A stretch of DNA of 64,000 nt, taken from positions 1,116,001 to 1,180,000 of the forward strand of contig NW_026570222.1 in assembly GCF_019649055.1 (NCBI RefSeq). The letters run 5' to 3'. The notes below the pieces were generated by a model. It did no database searches. It saw only the letters and a list, made by a program, of their open reading frames with translations, and was not told the DNA's origin. Below, piece after piece: positions 1 through 9,782 of this stretch (position 1 is the stretch's first letter; the number at the start of each line of letters is the position of its first letter). Source of the DNA: Paramacrobiotus metropolitanus. Its lineage: Eukaryota > Tardigrada > Eutardigrada > Parachela > Macrobiotidae. Position numbers and translations under genes: made by a program.

Positions 1-2
1 CG

Positions 3-3000
3 AATATATCCCAGCCGCAAGTACAGTACATTCCGTATCCGGTATATCAACAGCCTCAGGCACAGGAAATGCAACCGGTACAGTTCGCTCAGACTTGTCC
101 ACTGCCTCCCACGCCCGTAATTCAGCCGCAAATGCAGGCGCCTGTTATCCCTATGCAACTGGTGCAACAGCCGCTTCCGCCGTTGCAGAATTTCCAGCAG
201 TTTAGGCCAAATGCCCCCGTAAATAATAATCAGGGTATGAATCAAGGACAATTTAGGCCGAATAATTATGGAAATAATTTTCGTGGGAATAACTTCCAGC
301 GCGGAGGATACAATAATAATTATCGGCAGCAGCAGCCGAATAATAATCAAAATTATCGGCAGAATTCTCAGCAACCGAATCAGCAGGAACAGCCGTTTGA
401 TGAGCGAAACATCTGCAAGGAAGCATGGCGAAATAATCAAGGAAACGAAATCTGTTACCGGTGTCATGGAATGCATTCAGTGGCATCATGCCCGAATCCC
501 TTAGCAGTGCCTCGACTGTATCGTCCTACACAAGAAATTTTAAATCGATGTAATAATCCCCAGATAAACATTATGGAATTGGAAATGGTCGGTACTTCAG
601 TAGCAAATGGCACTCCGGCAAGTTGTAATACGTTGGAAATTGTGGATCCGAACCAGTATCCAGTAACGGATGCGGTATGCTTGAAACCGACTTTAGATGC
701 ACAGGCATGGTATTCGGTAATTGATGTGAATTATCAGAAGGTAAAAACGATGATTGACACCGGCTCCAGCATTTCGGTGATGTCACACCAAATGGCGAAA
801 GACCTGGATCTGTACATTCATCAATGTCCTGATCACATCCAAGGGAGAGTGGTCCATACGGCCTATCAAGGAAGACAGTTAATCGAGCCCATGTGTGCGA
901 TCATAACCATCCACGAGTTCGGGATGGCATTTGAGCATGCAGTATTGGTCAGTTCAACGTTTGAACGAGACCACATTGTATTGGGATTGGACTTCTTAGC
1001 AACAAAACCTTTTATTCTGGATATGAATACCATGACGTGGAGATTGTCCCGCCGACGCCCGAATTTTCCGACATGGTTCCCAAGAAAGATGCACTCAATG
1101 TCCGATATCATAAGAGCTCATCACTTTGATCCAATGATCCCACCTGGAGTGAAACCATCGCCGTCAATACTGGCACTATTGTTAACAGAAAGAATCGGTA
1201 TCGCGAAAGAAGCACAATTTGTACCGTACGAGTCAGCCCACCTGATTTTGACGAAAGCACCAGTGGAAATGTGCATGATGCACATCCAGCGAGCGAAAGA
1301 GGAGTGGCCACGGCCTCCAAAACCAGTAGTTCAAGCGAATGCGAAGTCTCTGGACTCGGGTCAGATGCCACCAGGATCGAACCAGAGGGATCGGGCATTT
1401 CTGGAAGAAGCAGTAAAGGAATCGGTCAAAGGTTACATAAAACCCAACCACGAAACAGTCACCAAGCGGAAGGAAAATGTTGAAGTACAACACGACATGC
1501 CAAACCCACCGATAAACTCAGTTCCCAGTCAAGTTTGTGGGGGAGGCGCGACGCCGCAGAAGAATGTCCAGAAGGAGGAAATATCCCACGGAGATGTGAA
1601 GCCGTTACCGGCAGTACAAAACCCTGTAAAAAATTCCATAATTAAATCGAGCCGATGTTTTGCAATTGATGCTAGTCAAGTTTGTGGGGGTATTGGTAAG
1701 CCGATTAAATCGCTTACCACGCTGGCTGCGTTACTACATATTTTACCGGATGAACAGTACACGTTTGCGGGTTTTCCTAAAAAGACAAATAAAACAGCGG
1801 AATGCGTAGTGTTTGGGAATAAAGTGCTGAACGTAGTACCGATTGATTTCAATCACCAGCATGTAGACGAAACACATGAGCGGGAATATCCCTCCAAACT
1901 AGCCAGAAATCCAGAACTGATGCGCTGGATGATGCCGCCAACCCGACCGCAGGACAGAGATAGATTTCCAACGGAAAAACAATACAGAGATGTAGAATTC
2001 TGGAAAATTGAACAACAGAACTGTATGGACAGTCGAATGTGGCTCCGATATTTGAACAGACCTGAATACGCGAATACGAATTACCTGAAATACGAATTGA
2101 ACAGAATGATCACCTTTGAAGGATTGATCTGTCGAATTCCCGATCATGATGGACAGTGCCCACGTATTTATGTCCCATTCCAATGGCGAGAAAAGTTAAT
2201 CGCTAAATTCCACGAAAATCTGATACATAAACAAGTGTATGGTCCAAGAGAAAAACTTTATCCGTACCTTGTGAAAATGTTCTATTGGCCGGATATAATT
2301 ATACAAATTGAAGAATATGAGAAGGAATGTGAAGAGTGTCGTCATTCTTTAAATTATCGGCAGCATTATAATTCGGCACATCGGAATGAATTGTTGGCAA
2401 TGTCAGACAAGAAGAAAGTAACTTTTTCACCGGAAAATCCAGCTCCTGCAGGGGATTTCGAAAATGGCACATTTGTTCCGGCAGAAGGTATGCCGCTGTC
2501 CAACATAGGTCCAGCTCCCGTTTCCTATGAAGACAGAATGGCGGAGAAGCAAAAGCTGACTCATGAACAGGCATTAAGTAAATTACCGTTCGGTCTGGAT
2601 GTGTCTAATATCCGGTTGTCACCCAAAACGGCACCAAATGATTCAGCAGTCTATGTCGGAGCCCCACGGGATCCGACGGTGGCATATCATGGGCAGCGGA
2701 AAACAGAACAATTACCGAGTTGGCGAAACCCGGAGTTATTAGCGACACAAGCCGCTATGGCTGATGTGGACGTGGGCGAACAACACCGTATCTGGAACGA
2801 GATTCAACAAAGCAACGGTGCCAACATAATACTAGCAGAGGTTGCCGGTGAGCAAGACGTAGAAAAACTAGGAATTGACCAATATGAGTACAAACGGAAG
2901 CGAAAATCGGGCGCGAGTCGCCGTTTAAAACAACAATTAATTCAATTAGCCTTGGAGCGTGAAAAATTAAATGAACTCACCCAGCAATGCATCCAGCAAT

Positions 3001-5342
3001 TGGAAGAAAATCAGAGGGTAGCAATGTCGCAAGAAATCCAAAGCTCTCTAGCTCCGGCGATAAAATCGCAGGATGCACGGGACTCTGAGGATATTCCGGC
3101 ATATATGTACACGAAGGATGGCATTCACACGCTGTCGCGAGAATCGGAAGTCCAGAATGAGGCGGATGTCGTCGAGCAGGCTGATAAAATAGCGGAGGAC
3201 ATTTATCGAGTCGAGCCAGAACCGGTGCCCATTGAATTTTTCAGGATGGAATTATTTCCGGTGTCCCCAGTAATGATCCAGCCGCGTTCCCAGGGAATCA
3301 TTCGAGTTAGAACAGATATGTCGGCTGAAAAATTGCAAAAATTCCAGGAGAAAAATTTGCAGAAGTTACCGTACCTGTACGAAGGCAAAATTCCAGCAAA
3401 TAATAAAAACGTTCTTTTGTTTGATGGTGTGGTATCTCTCAATGAAAAAGGAAACACACGAGTTTGTGTTATGAACGCTTCGGACAAACATATGGTACTA
3501 AATAGAGAAACGAACCTGGGAAGTATAGTGGTGGTCGATGAAGTGTATCAAGTTGACACACCGGGATATTGGGAGAATTACCATGATGAATTCTGTAAAA
3601 TTCCGCGTGACGAAAGCGGCACGCCGATAGCGGAAAGAATATGTGATTGCTTGGCAATGCAGGCACAGGAAGTGCAGTCCAATACGGAAATTGACCCTGA
3701 AACAGAGGAAACATTCGCAAAAATAAAAATCGGCGAAATCTGTCCAGACAAGGAAGCGTTAAAACGGATCTTTTATGAAGCGAAATCAGTCTTACCAACA
3801 CAGGCTCGTCCAGTCGGATGTTGTACTATATATGAACACTCAGTCGATACAGGAAACAGTGCCCCAGTGCGCACTCCACCGTACCGTACGTCGTTCGAGG
3901 ACAGGAAATGGCTTCAAGCCAAAACGGCAGAAATGGTCAGAGATGGAATAATAGAACCTACTAACTCAGCATGGGGAAGTCCAATATGTATCGTTAAAAA
4001 GAAAGATAAATCGAGGCGTCTTACCGTAGACTTCCGGAAGCTTAATGAACGATTGTTGGGAAGTTCTTATCCTTTACCACGGGTCGACGATATCCTAAAT
4101 GCACTCGATAAAGCAACTGTGTTTTCAAAAATAGATCTTAAATCGAGATTTTGGCAGATAAAGATTAAGCCAGAAGACAGAGCGAAAACGACAATGGTGG
4201 GAGAAGAATTTACCTTCCAATACAGAGTACTCCCATTTGGGATGAAGGACGCGCCGTCCGCGTTCCAGCGTGCAATGGATTTAACACTGGCAAACATGAA
4301 ATGGCGCAACGTGTTGGTGTTCATAGATGACATAATCGTTTTCTCTAAAAACCTGGCAGATCACATGCGGGATTTACGAGAATTATTCCTTCGGCTTCAG
4401 GAATGTGGCTGGACCATAAGTCCTGAAAAAACAGAATTATTTGTCAATTCAATTACATTTTTGGGACATACGGTAGATCAACACGGTATAAGCACAGATC
4501 CAGAAAAGACTAAAGCGGTCCAGGAATTTGGCCCTATAAAAGACAAGAAAGACATTTTAAGATTCTTAGGAATGGTGGGATATTACCGCCAGTTCATTAA
4601 GAACTTTCAAGAGAAAGCGGATCCGTTACAACGCTTAATTCCTAAAAAAGTGGACTTTGAATGGGGACCAGAACAAGCAGATGCTGTGCAGGAACTTAAA
4701 GACGCACTTACCTCGGCACCAGTGTTGGCTCGGTACGACCCAGAGGCAAGGTCGAGAGTTGTCGTTGATGCAAGTACGATTGCGGTGGGAGCAGTCCTTA
4801 TGCAGTGCCCGAAAGGAAAGGAACAGGAAGGTTCGGTAAATTGGAAACCTGTTGCATTTTTGAGCAGAAAATTAACGGAAACGCAGAAGAAAATCTACTT
4901 CCCTACTGAATTGGAGGCGTATGCCTTAATTTGTGCATTAAAGAAATGGCGACATTACCTTTCGGACTACGAGTTTGAAGTCCAAACGGACCATCAAGCG
5001 CTTGTATTCCTTCACAATATGAGAGACGCGGCAGGTCGTCTTGGAAGGTGGGCGTTATATGTGCAACAATTCATCACTAAGCCGGTGCACATACCTGGAA
5101 AAGAGAACGTAATCGCAGACGCATTGAGCCGTAATCCCGGAGACCAGCCAGAGCCAGAGTCAGACGACTCGGATATTGAATTTGACTACCGGCAAACGAA
5201 TCCGATGATTGGTGATGCAGCCATGGTCCAATATTGCCAGGAAGTACGAGAACGCGAGTACCCGGAATTATATATGAATATGATGGAGATGGCCAAGGAG
5301 CTGAAGGTGATCGATGAAAAAGACGAAGTGGGAAGCATTTGA
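3..5342 (+). CDS. Ty3/gypsy-type Gag-Pol polyprotein, 5' partial
   Basis: The frame is open to the left edge, so the N terminus is missing; the first ATG in the window is at 69 and residues below count from it. A Q/N/P-rich Gag tail (1-110) is followed by a zinc knuckle at 129-141 (C-x2-C-x3-H-x4-C, one residue shorter than the usual spacing). The aspartic protease DTGS is at 230-233. An integrase-type HHCC zinc finger follows (H715, H720, C754, C757, with FYWPD between). Then come a charged coiled-coil-prone linker, a beta-rich pre-RT domain and a reverse transcriptase (about 1265-1480) with FIDD at 1418-1421. The RNase H has VVVDAS with D1567, then PTELEAYAL, TDHQAL and ADALSR. RT and RNase H look intact. 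Oddities: the HHCC finger precedes the RT and no DDE core is visible anywhere. The RT also reads DLKSRFWQI where most relatives have G in place of R. Assignment to gypsy is firm; activity is unknown. Confidence 0.93.
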   Translation, partial: NISQPQVQYIPYPVYQQPQAQEMQPVQFAQTCPLPPTPVIQPQMQAPVIPMQLVQQPLPPLQNFQQFRPNAPVNNNQGMNQGQFRPNNYGNNFRGNNFQRGGYNNNYRQQQPNNNQNYRQNSQQPNQQEQPFDERNICKEAWRNNQGNEICYRCHGMHSVASCPNPLAVPRLYRPTQEILNRCNNPQINIMELEMVGTSVANGTPASCNTLEIVDPNQYPVTDAVCLKPTLDAQAWYSVIDVNYQKVKTMIDTGSSISVMSHQMAKDLDLYIHQCPDHIQGRVVHTAYQGRQLIEPMCAIITIHEFGMAFEHAVLVSSTFERDHIVLGLDFLATKPFILDMNTMTWRLSRRRPNFPTWFPRKMHSMSDIIRAHHFDPMIPPGVKPSPSILALLLTERIGIAKEAQFVPYESAHLILTKAPVEMCMMHIQRAKEEWPRPPKPVVQANAKSLDSGQMPPGSNQRDRAFLEEAVKESVKGYIKPNHETVTKRKENVEVQHDMPNPPINSVPSQVCGGGATPQKNVQKEEISHGDVKPLPAVQNPVKNSIIKSSRCFAIDASQVCGGIGKPIKSLTTLAALLHILPDEQYTFAGFPKKTNKTAECVVFGNKVLNVVPIDFNHQHVDETHEREYPSKLARNPELMRWMMPPTRPQDRDRFPTEKQYRDVEFWKIEQQNCMDSRMWLRYLNRPEYANTNYLKYELNRMITFEGLICRIPDHDGQCPRIYVPFQWREKLIAKFHENLIHKQVYGPREKLYPYLVKMFYWPDIIIQIEEYEKECEECRHSLNYRQHYNSAHRNELLAMSDKKKVTFSPENPAPAGDFENGTFVPAEGMPLSNIGPAPVSYEDRMAEKQKLTHEQALSKLPFGLDVSNIRLSPKTAPNDSAVYVGAPRDPTVAYHGQRKTEQLPSWRNPELLATQAAMADVDVGEQHRIWNEIQQSNGANIILAEVAGEQDVEKLGIDQYEYKRKRKSGASRRLKQQLIQLALEREKLNELTQQCIQQLEENQRVAMSQEIQSSLAPAIKSQDARDSEDIPAYMYTKDGIHTLSRESEVQNEADVVEQADKIAEDIYRVEPEPVPIEFFRMELFPVSPVMIQPRSQGIIRVRTDMSAEKLQKFQEKNLQKLPYLYEGKIPANNKNVLLFDGVVSLNEKGNTRVCVMNASDKHMVLNRETNLGSIVVVDEVYQVDTPGYWENYHDEFCKIPRDESGTPIAERICDCLAMQAQEVQSNTEIDPETEETFAKIKIGEICPDKEALKRIFYEAKSVLPTQARPVGCCTIYEHSVDTGNSAPVRTPPYRTSFEDRKWLQAKTAEMVRDGIIEPTNSAWGSPICIVKKKDKSRRLTVDFRKLNERLLGSSYPLPRVDDILNALDKATVFSKIDLKSRFWQIKIKPEDRAKTTMVGEEFTFQYRVLPFGMKDAPSAFQRAMDLTLANMKWRNVLVFIDDIIVFSKNLADHMRDLRELFLRLQECGWTISPEKTELFVNSITFLGHTVDQHGISTDPEKTKAVQEFGPIKDKKDILRFLGMVGYYRQFIKNFQEKADPLQRLIPKKVDFEWGPEQADAVQELKDALTSAPVLARYDPEARSRVVVDASTIAVGAVLMQCPKGKEQEGSVNWKPVAFLSRKLTETQKKIYFPTELEAYALICALKKWRHYLSDYEFEVQTDHQALVFLHNMRDAAGRLGRWALYVQQFITKPVHIPGKENVIADALSRNPGDQPEPESDDSDIEFDYRQTNPMIGDAAMVQYCQEVREREYPELYMNMMEMAKELKVIDEKDEVGSI

Positions 5343-5445
5343 CGTGGATAAAATGCAGAAACTAGTCCAAGATGAAAAGGCGGCCTTCTGGGCGGAAGAA
5401 CAGTCAGATCGGACGCTCGTATCCTGCGCTGGAAATTATTGTTAG
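5314..5445 (+). CDS. Short overlapping ORF at the 3' end of pol
   Basis: A 43-residue frame starts with ATG inside the last codons of pol, in the +1 frame, and runs 100 nt past the pol stop. It is hydrophilic (contains VQDEKAAFWAEEQSD) and looks protein-like. A second open stretch after an AG at 5460-5461 (5462-5623) has similar composition and ends in RPLED. They could be parts of a spliced or frameshifted pol extension, or decayed coding sequence. No function is recognised. Confidence 0.3.
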   Translation: MKKTKWEAFDVDKMQKLVQDEKAAFWAEEQSDRTLVSCAGNYC

Positions 5446-6103
5446 AGCATAAAAATGAAAGAAATCGGAACATGAAAAAGATACATCTGCCCAAGTTCAC
5501 TGTACGCCGGAAACCCTACAGCAGGCAATCGTGAGGGCTGATGCGCTCCTGAGGCAGCTCCAAATAAATGATGATGAGCAGGACGCGGATCGTCGAGGAA
5601 CAAAGCGCCCACTGGAAGATTGAGTACCATGTGGAATCAAGGGAAACTAAAAATATGCAGAAACTGATTGTTAGAACTTTTGTTGATAGAAAATGCGGAC
5701 TAAAAACTTGAATAAGTCCTCGTAGAATTTGCTTCTAAATAGTGCACTTCGTCTACCGCGTTTTAACTAACCAAAGAATGTCTCTGTTTACCGTATCATG
5801 ATAACCTGGTACTTTAGAGAAGGAAAATGATTAAATCTCTAAGGAATAGCTGGAAATCAATAAACATGGATGAAAACAAAGGAGAAGTTAAAGTGATCGA
5901 ATTCAAAACGAAGAACCGTAAACTCTACTATGTTAAATGTTGGAAACTGTCGCTGTGTCAGCCACCTACAGTAGTGACTGCCAGGGGCGACCGGAAACGG
6001 AAACTGCTATATCACGCTGTGAAACGGACGTCGCAGTGTTGTGGTTTTTAAACTTAGTTGTAAATTTATTCTCCTTTAAGATTTGCATTTATCTTTTACT
6101 ATT

Positions 6104-7078
6104 ATGGCGTCTCCTCAGTCAGCTCACATGTTTTTCGCCAATGAAGTTTATGGGAAGTTGAAAACTCCCTTGGTTGAATGGAATCTTTATGAACGGCAGT
6201 ATTCTTATGCGATTAACGTTTGGCGTGAGAGTGCCAGTGGAATCCCTTTTCAGAAGGCTATGGAAAGAGTACGTGAGCAAGACCTGGGCACCGAAGAAGA
6301 GGAAAAGTCCCTGGTTAAACAGGATTATCTACTGGATATGCCTGAGCCTGATTCTGATCATTTCTGCAGTTTCGCCTACAGAATGATGGAAGCGCGAGCT
6401 CACATCCTGCAGCAGCAACGAGATATTCGCACACAAGGTAGAAGGATGACAGCAGACGAACGGAAAGAGATTAAGCTGGCCGTTCAGACCTACGACACGA
6501 TGCAGCGAGGAGCTGACATCGCAGCAGATGACCGGGCCAAAGTATTGTTGAACCAGAGAATGCGACGCCAGCAAGCCATGTTGGAAGCCCTGTTGAAAAA
6601 GAAGGCCATGGAAGAAGGAGGGCAGGAAGCAGAGGACACGAGCGATGAGTGCAATTCTGCTGAACATGAGACATATTTCAGCAGCATTGGCCACCGATCG
6701 GAAGCACTAGATCAACAGCTGGACGAAGCCGCGTTGAGTGAGCAAAACAGCAGAGTTCACCAGTTTTGGAAAGCCCAGCAAGAGGCGGTGAAGGACGCAT
6801 TCTTCAAATGTCCAAGAAAACCGAAGAAGACCGGAAACAAAGGAGAGAAACCTCAGGAACAACCAAAGCCAGAACGGAAACCACCGACTTCCGTACCACA
6901 ATTGGAAACCGTCAAAGTAAAGAAGTTACGTGTGCGTCCCATCTCCAATTACACCAATATTGATCAAATTGAGCGGGAAATGAAAGAGATTCTAAAACAA
7001 CCGAGGGAAAAGCAGGATCGTCGGCAGCTGGATTGGTTGTCAAAACAGCATATCCGCTTGCAGTTTGAGAAATTGTGA
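6104..7078 (+). CDS. Unknown coiled-coil protein (accessory ORF 1)
   Basis: Single-exon frame of 324 residues. I chose the ATG at 6104 (MASPQSAHMFF); an upstream in-frame start codon would add only seven residues. Family not recognised. The central part (about 90-210) is rich in E, K, R, Q and A and looks like a long coiled coil. A lysine/proline-rich basic stretch follows (about 245-280). The C terminus is again charged and ends in LQFEKL. No signal peptide, membrane segment or metal-binding motif is seen. It is the first frame downstream of the gypsy-type pol, same strand, with a leader of about 760 nt after the pol stop. A run of 17 A lies about 208 nt after the stop. A structural or RNA-binding accessory protein of the element is conceivable, but this is only inference. 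Confidence 0.6.
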   Translation: MASPQSAHMFFANEVYGKLKTPLVEWNLYERQYSYAINVWRESASGIPFQKAMERVREQDLGTEEEEKSLVKQDYLLDMPEPDSDHFCSFAYRMMEARAHILQQQRDIRTQGRRMTADERKEIKLAVQTYDTMQRGADIAADDRAKVLLNQRMRRQQAMLEALLKKKAMEEGGQEAEDTSDECNSAEHETYFSSIGHRSEALDQQLDEAALSEQNSRVHQFWKAQQEAVKDAFFKCPRKPKKTGNKGEKPQEQPKPERKPPTSVPQLETVKVKKLRVRPISNYTNIDQIEREMKEILKQPREKQDRRQLDWLSKQHIRLQFEKL

Positions 7079-7285
7079 TCAGATTATTGTTGGATTATTA
7101 TGGTGTTTATAATTACAATATTTTCTTTTGTTTACAGCTTATAAGTACGGTGATAACCGATCTTGTTTTGTTTTTAAACATGGTATTTATAATGAATCCT
7201 TATTTGCTCTGTGAGGAAGTTTTAGCCGGAAGTCTAAAGATAAATCTGAACACGGCCGTCGATAATGGATAAACTTTATGGATAT

Positions 7286-7302
7286 AAAAAAAAAAAAAAA
7301 AA
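7286..7302 (+). repeat. A17 homopolymer
   Basis: Seventeen consecutive A, 208 nt downstream of accessory ORF 1. It could be a simple repeat or a trace of a poly(A) tail from retroposition. No target-site duplication was found. Confidence 0.9.
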
Positions 7303-7587
7303 TAAGAACTATAGATGATTTAAAAGCTATCGGTTAAGTCAGAAAATAAACCGTAAAATCGCGAAGAGATAGAGGGGACAAGCAGCTATGCAGAATCAGC
7401 ACATAGCTTTCAGCATCCTGCCCTCGCCGACCGAATAAACGTAAACGCCTAATTTTTACTTCTAAAATCATGAGAAGTAATAAGGAAGGGATTAAATCAC
7501 CCCCGGAGATGAAAACACAACAATTGTAGGAAATAAGGGACCTCCGAGCACTATACCTATGAGCGTAGCATATGTAGTATAGTATCC

Positions 7588-7596
7588 ACCGGAAGT
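7588..7596 (+). promoter_or_regulatory. ETS-like motif ACCGGAAGT
   Basis: Exact ACCGGAAGT. The same 9-mer recurs in this block at 9171, 12027 and 18385 (+), and as its complement at 8036. ETS-family factors bind the CCGGAAGT core in animals; use here is inferred. Confidence 0.35.
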
Positions 7597-8013
7597 TGAC
7601 ATAGAGCGGTATGGTTAGATTTCTGGTGCCCCGGAGAGGTATAAACAGACTATACATACCTACTTTTGTTATTCGGTACATTTCCGAAGTAAAAATAACA
7701 AAACTGGAAGACGGGAACGAACCTCCAAGGAGTAACCGGAAACCAGTATAGTGGCGAAATGAGCTATATTGATGGGGGGCACTACAGTAAAAGCATACCC
7801 CTGGACCTAATACACTCGCTATCGTGCAAATTGTGTTGTTTCCGTCTCTTAAACATCAAAATAAATTAAAACATCTTATTCCCGATAATTAGACACTAAA
7901 AGGAAGGACAGGTCGTCAAAATTTCGCAAAAGAACGGTGAAAGGAAGAACACATCGATGTCGAGTCGAACCTCAGCATAGGGGAGTTACGAGCCCATGCT
8001 GACATTTTCGATT

Positions 8014-8044
8014 GAGCACGTGCTCGTATTTCAGTACTTCCGGT
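8014..8044 (+). promoter_or_regulatory. E-box palindrome plus ETS-like motif upstream of ORF 2
   Basis: GAGCACGTGCTC (8014-8025) is a perfect 12-nt palindrome centred on the E-box CACGTG. ACTTCCGGT (complement of ACCGGAAGT) follows at 8036-8044, about 100 nt before the start codon of accessory ORF 2. The position fits a proximal promoter. Confidence 0.4.
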
Positions 8045-8139
8045 GAAACCATATTCAGTTTTACAAATTGCAGTTTTCAAGTTCCTTGGTTGTACTCCCT
8101 TATTTTTCTGATAATTTTGACTAAAATTTTGAAGCAACT

Positions 8140-8847
8140 ATGCCTCGTGAGACTGCAGTGGACGAGAAAGTGCCAGAGATCATCAAACCGCTTGCGATGA
8201 AGAAGACACTTCGTGAACCAGAACTGTGTAAGATACGCGAAGCCCCGGAACTGTACGCAGAGTCTGTTTGGAAGGAACCGTATGAGCCAGTAGCTCCAGT
8301 TCCTGTGCAGGAATCAGATGTGGGAGACCTTCTTCAATTCGATGATGAAGAAGTTTCTGGTCAGGAAGAGCAAGCCTCACAGGGAGAGCAAAAGGCAAGC
8401 GGCAGCGGGACAGTATCAAGCAGCACGCCAGTGCCTAATGAGTTCCCTGTCAGTATAGTTGGCGCAGTGCCGAAGTGCGTTTTGATTCTTCAACAGCATT
8501 TGCTGGAAGAAGAAGAGTTCCGCAAGCGTCACGAGGAACCGGATCAGGACAAGCCCCTTCAGCCAGAGCGACAGAGATGGGAAGCGGAGCAGTTACGCCT
8601 GCGATTGGCTGAACAGCGTGGCGGAAACTATTACACCACCGTCAAACCGAAACCAAAAAACCTTCCTCTTCCGGACTGGCATGTCAAGTATACAAGTCGT
8701 ATGACTCCGGAGCAGATTCAAAATTTATCTTACGAGAAGTTTATGCGCATGTTCGCGCGCCAACAGAAAGAGCACTACGACAAAATTTTGAGCGGACGAG
8801 GCCCATATTGCGAATATGCGTACCCGCGGGGATTTGGTTTCGACTAA
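8140..8847 (+). CDS. Unknown hydrophilic protein (accessory ORF 2)
   Basis: Single-exon frame of 235 residues starting MPRETAVDEK, with an in-frame leader lacking another ATG. Family not recognised. The first third is proline- and acid-rich (DLLQFDDEE). A Ser/Gly/Gln-rich low-complexity linker is followed by a charged helix (about 115-165, E/R/Q-rich). The C-terminal 70 residues are basic and aromatic (PDWHVKYTSRMTPEQ, then YEKFMRMFARQQKEHYDK) and end in FGFD; this is the most domain-like portion. No cysteine pairs, signal peptide or membrane helix. Same strand as pol and ORF 1. The tRNA-like cluster lies 600 nt downstream. Confidence 0.6.
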   Translation: MPRETAVDEKVPEIIKPLAMKKTLREPELCKIREAPELYAESVWKEPYEPVAPVPVQESDVGDLLQFDDEEVSGQEEQASQGEQKASGSGTVSSSTPVPNEFPVSIVGAVPKCVLILQQHLLEEEEFRKRHEEPDQDKPLQPERQRWEAEQLRLRLAEQRGGNYYTTVKPKPKNLPLPDWHVKYTSRMTPEQIQNLSYEKFMRMFARQQKEHYDKILSGRGPYCEYAYPRGFGFD

Positions 8848-9170
8848 AGGATTGCTGAATATTTTCTCGGATTCTTTTAGTTCACTCTTTTTCCTGGTTT
8901 ATGAGTTTCGGAAACTTTATTTCCCCTGATTTCTTATGCTCATTATTTCAGTTTTGTTAGTAGAGGAAGTGCATCTGCTTGCACTTGTATTTGACTGCTA
9001 CCGCGTGTATAGATTTTATTAGAATTTTATTAGAACCTTATCAATAGTTTTCCGAATTCACTTGCGTTGCCTGGTTGCCGATTGATAATAATAAAAGCAA
9101 TAATTGTCGATCTCGAACCATAATAATAAAAACTGACTGATCTGAATTGTGGCATAACATGACATGATCC

Positions 9171-9179
9171 ACCGGAAGT
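9171..9179 (+). promoter_or_regulatory. ETS-like motif ACCGGAAGT
   Basis: Exact copy of the recurrent 9-mer, 32 nt downstream of which begins little but AT-rich DNA; it lies between the two short repeats at 9154 and 9198. Confidence 0.3.
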
Positions 9180-9197
9180 TGTAACATCTAATATCGC

Positions 9198-9212
9198 ATA
9201 ACACGACATGGC
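9198..9212 (+). repeat. Short dispersed motif ATAACACGACATGGC, copy 1
   Basis: A 15-nt exact match to 12829-12843. A shorter diverged relative (ATAACATGACATG) lies at 9154-9166. All copies are in non-coding parts of the accessory block. Confidence 0.6.
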
Positions 9213-9442
9213 GAACCACCGTTATATGTTTTCGAACACAAGGATTGAAATCGGGAATAAAAGCCAGTAATAACTGCGTAGTGTATGGGTGAGCAGTGGC
9301 ACTTCTCCACGCTCAGGTCTAGAGTTCTATACCCGGTGAAATAAACATTTGTGATTTAGAATTTAGTTTTTTGTCAAAATTGTGGAATAAACCTTATAAT
9401 AATATTTTCCGTGATTGCACAATGAGCTTAAAATGTGAAATT

Positions 9443-9508
9443 ACTGTAGTAGTGTAGTGGTCGCCACTGCTAAATAATGCTTCGAGATACCAGGTTCGAG
9501 ACCACAAT
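9443..9508 (+). ncRNA. tRNA-like sequence A
   Basis: Carries an A-box-like GTGTAGTGG and a near-consensus B box GGTTCGAGACC (9493-9503). The D-arm region can fold as AGTGG-TCG-CCACT. The anticodon stem and acceptor are not convincing, so no isotype is given. T4 (9516) and T6 (9535) runs follow, as expected of a Pol III terminator. First of four such units in 670 bp. Confidence 0.45.
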
Positions 9509-9610
9509 AAGAAACTTTTGTAATAGGCTCATTCATTTTTTGCCATTTTTACGTTTCAAATATGGCGGATACAATTTTGGCGATGGCTAGATTAATCTTA
9601 AACGTGAACT

Positions 9611-9680
9611 CATGTAGTGGTCTAGTGGTTAACAGATCCTCAACAACGGTTTAAGGTCGCTGGTTCAATACTCAGCGATG
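9611..9680 (+). ncRNA. tRNA-like sequence B
   Basis: TGGTCTAGTGGTTA (9618-9631) closely matches the D arm/A box of animal Glu/Asp tRNAs. The B-box region GGTTCAATACTC (9662-9673) is flanked by complementary TCGCT and AGCGA. A TTTT run starts at 9688. The anticodon arm is degenerate. Confidence 0.5.
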
Positions 9681-9782
9681 GCGGTGATTTTATAAATAAA
9701 TTTAATTTTTAATCCTTTTTATGGTTCCATCATGTAGAATCACAGTTTTAGAGACTATTGGTCAAAATTTAAAATCAGTAAC

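Larger units (their letters stand above)
7079..8139 (+). other. Spacer between accessory ORFs 1 and 2
   Basis: No convincing gene. It holds a run of 17 A (7286-7302), a purine-rich stretch (7363-7378, ending AGAGGGGA), an ACCGGAAGT motif (7588-7596) and, just before ORF 2, a 12-nt palindrome with an E-box and a second ETS-like motif. The purine tract was considered as a retroelement polypurine tract, but no TG-initiated LTR start follows it. Confidence 0.5.
8848..9440 (+). other. Spacer upstream of the tRNA-like cluster
   Basis: AT-rich, with no ORF worth calling. It contains an ETS-like motif (9171-9179) beside two related short motifs: a variant at 9154-9166 and ATAACACGACATGGC at 9198-9212. 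The latter recurs exactly in the intron of accessory ORF 4. Confidence 0.5.

Noticed and set aside
7363-7380. Purine tract as a retroelement PPT with 3' LTR
   Set aside because: No TG start directly after it and no matching 5' LTR is available in the window, so it stays unsupported.
7334-7681. 115-residue - frame after ORF 1
   Set aside because: Hydrophobic/Arg/Leu mixture without motif, and no conserved start context.
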